6,372 bases of DNA. It comes from an uncultured Prevotella sp. Its GTDB lineage: Bacteria > Bacteroidota > Bacteroidia > Bacteroidales > Bacteroidaceae. Shown piece after piece: positions 5,441 through 6,372 of the stretch. The notes below the pieces were generated by a model. That model saw only the letters and a program-made list of their open reading frames with translations, was not told the origin of the DNA and searched no databases. Both the position numbers and the translations under genes were made by a program. Position 1 is the stretch's first letter. Every line of letters starts with the position of its first letter. The DNA is taken from NCBI GenBank assembly GCA_905202125.1, contig CAJKQX010000097.1, positions 1 through 6,372 of the forward strand. Reading direction: 5' to 3'.

Positions 5441-5472
5441 CAAAGATAGGAATTTTATTTCAAACAAGACAA
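5441..5472 (-). promoter_or_regulatory. Promoter of the greA-hit operon
   Basis: On the minus strand 5448-5441 reads TATCTTTG, an exact match to the Bacteroidota -7 consensus, followed by CAG. TTG at 5472-5470, 21 bases upstream inside an AT-rich stretch, is a reasonable -33 partner. Transcription should begin near 5434, giving a leader of about 107 nt before greA, long enough to contain the hairpin at 5379-5409. Confidence 0.78.
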
Positions 5473-5515
5473 TATTTTATACAATTTATAACAATCGATT
5501 AGGATGTTTTATAAT

Positions 5516-5557
5516 AAAAAAGACGGGATTGCACCTGTCGTACGGCACAACCCCATC
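5516..5557 (-). terminator. Intrinsic terminator of the outer-membrane protein gene
   Basis: Read on the minus strand, GATGGGGTTGTGCC (5557-5544) pairs with GGTGCAATCCCGTC (5535-5522) over 14 positions, with four G-U pairs, around an 8-base loop. Six T residues follow (5521-5516), then an AT-rich tail. It lies 45 bases after the stop codon of the gene at 5603-6181 and should separate that gene's transcript from the greA promoter. Confidence 0.85.
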
Positions 5558-5602
5558 TACTGTTAACTTTTAAACAATTCTTTTATGGAAAAGATTTTCT
5601 TA

Positions 5603-6181
5603 TTAGAGGTCAAACTTATAGCCAAGTGTGATCTGGAACACACTGTTCTTGCAGTCGGCATCGTCAAACACCTTTGTCACGCCAAAATTGTAACGGCCAT
5701 CGAGCACGAAATTCTTGTATTCGTAAGACAAGCCAACGGGGATTGACATTTCGAAACCTTTCACTCCGTCCACTTTATCAGAAGCCTCAGCGTCGCCGCG
5801 TGACATTTCAACCTTGCTGTTTACTTTGAAAGCAGGTTGGATACCGACCTTCACTGCCAGTCCTTTCACAACATATACATTTGCCAAGATAGGAATGTTG
5901 ATATAGTCGAGTTTGAGCTTTTCGGTTGCGCCGCCCTCGCTCCACTCGCATCCTTGCATTGAATACATCAATCCGCCGGTCAGGCTGAATATGTCGGTCA
6001 ACTGATATTCTGCCTCAGCACCTACGGCCAGACCTATTCTTGATTCCGAATCGTCAGCTTTGGTAAGAGTGGCGATGTTCATTCCGATTTTAGGTTGTAC
6101 TCTCCAACTACCCACTTCACCCTGTGCAAACGTGGCGATCGATGAAAATATCATCGCTGCCATTAGAACAAATTTCTTCAT
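5603..6181 (-). CDS. Outer-membrane beta-barrel protein (PorT/OmpA-like barrel family)
   Basis: The 192-residue protein starts with a signal peptide: MKK, a hydrophobic core FVLMAAMIFSSIATF and a likely signal peptidase I cut after A19 (TFA|QG). The rest has alternating polar and hydrophobic strands ending in aromatics, such as RVQPKIGMNIATL, GLAVGAEAEYQL, FSLTGGLMYSMQG, YINIPILANVYV and LAVKVGIQPAF. It continues with FEMSIPVGLSYEY, FVLDGRYNFGVTKV and the terminal strand FQITLGYKFDL. This pattern, and especially the YINIP segment, is typical of the small eight-stranded PorT-type barrels of Bacteroidota. It therefore probably sits in the outer membrane. The specific role (transport, adhesion, structural) cannot be inferred. 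It is monocistronic, with its own promoter and terminator. Two cysteines (in the first and last thirds of the mature chain) are somewhat unusual for a barrel of this size. Confidence 0.85.
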   Translation of the reverse strand: MKKFVLMAAMIFSSIATFAQGEVGSWRVQPKIGMNIATLTKADDSESRIGLAVGAEAEYQLTDIFSLTGGLMYSMQGCEWSEGGATEKLKLDYINIPILANVYVVKGLAVKVGIQPAFKVNSKVEMSRGDAEASDKVDGVKGFEMSIPVGLSYEYKNFVLDGRYNFGVTKVFDDADCKNSVFQITLGYKFDL

Positions 6182-6206
6182 AATTTATATTTTTAAATTC
6201 AACATC

Positions 6207-6223
6207 GGACGGTTCAACCGTCC
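6207..6223. repeat. 17-bp palindrome in the leader of the outer-membrane protein gene
   Basis: GGACGGTT and AACCGTCC flank a single central base, giving a perfect 8-bp inverted repeat. It lies 25 bases upstream of the ATG and about 22 bases after the predicted transcription start. As DNA it could be an operator. As RNA it forms a six-bp GC-rich hairpin with a five-base loop near the 5' end, which could stabilise the mRNA. No T-tract follows on either strand, so it is not a terminator. Confidence 0.55.
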
Positions 6224-6252
6224 TTGATTATCATTCACTAATCTAATTTTCA

Positions 6253-6283
6253 CAAAGTTAGTGATTTAAATGATTGGTCTTAA
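6253..6283 (-). promoter_or_regulatory. Promoter of the outer-membrane protein gene
   Basis: On the minus strand 6260-6253 is TAACTTTG, an exact TAnnTTTG -7 box. At the expected 19-base distance only TTAA (6283-6280) is present as a poor -33 element, within an AT-rich stretch. A start near 6246 gives a leader of about 64 nt that includes the 17-bp palindrome. Confidence 0.7.
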
Positions 6284-6372
6284 AATATTTTTCAGATATT
6301 TTTATCCTGTTTTACCTTTTTATCACGGCTCTTTCATTTAAAAATGGCTTGCTCTTTCGAAAAAGATGTTAT

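Noticed and set aside
5585..5725. Short + strand frame starting MEKIFLLEV antisense to the barrel protein gene
   Set aside because: It lies almost entirely opposite conserved barrel strands and has no promoter; treated as a shadow.

Overview
The window looks like chromosomal DNA from a Bacteroidota bacterium, most likely order Bacteroidales. Three things support this: perfect TAnnTTTG -7 promoter boxes upstream of yicC, greA and the outer-membrane protein gene; AT-rich translation leaders mostly without a Shine-Dalgarno sequence; and the gene order yicC-gmk-nadD. Genus is not decidable from the sequence alone. Genes look moderate in GC and the intergenic DNA is clearly AT-rich. No gene looks foreign.

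Layout. Positions 1-321 are non-coding or carry only the unresolved edge of a neighbour. A MmcQ/YjbR-family gene (322-678, +) converges on nadD, and the two stop codons share one TTAA. A three-gene minus-strand operon, yicC-gmk-nadD (2760 down to 675), combines an RNA-processing endoribonuclease family protein, GMP kinase and NAD biosynthesis. A divergent intergenic region (2761-3038) holds the yicC promoter and the promoter of a single-domain mannose-1-phosphate guanylyltransferase (3039-4124, +), which makes GDP-mannose for glycans.

The convergent gap after that gene holds a 193-bp palindromic element (4171-4363). It has 18-bp terminal inverted repeats (17/18 identical) and a 5-bp flanking direct repeat CTAAA on both sides, so it is a good candidate for a non-autonomous MITE-like insertion. 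It lies directly against the intrinsic terminator of a minus-strand greA-hit operon (5327 down to 4431). That operon encodes the transcript-cleavage factor GreA and a histidine-triad nucleotide-binding protein.

The greA promoter (5441-5472) is separated from the start codon by a leader of about 107 nt. This leader contains a GC-rich hairpin followed by seven U residues, an apparent attenuator inside the greA leader. E. coli greA is also preceded by a leader terminator, which yields the GraL short RNAs. This candidate regulatory RNA and the MITE-like element are the two observations most worth following. The last gene (5603-6181, -) encodes a secreted outer-membrane beta-barrel protein with its own promoter, a 17-bp palindrome in its leader and its own strong terminator.

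There are no tRNA, rRNA, CRISPR or transposase genes, and I saw no complete new multi-gene system.
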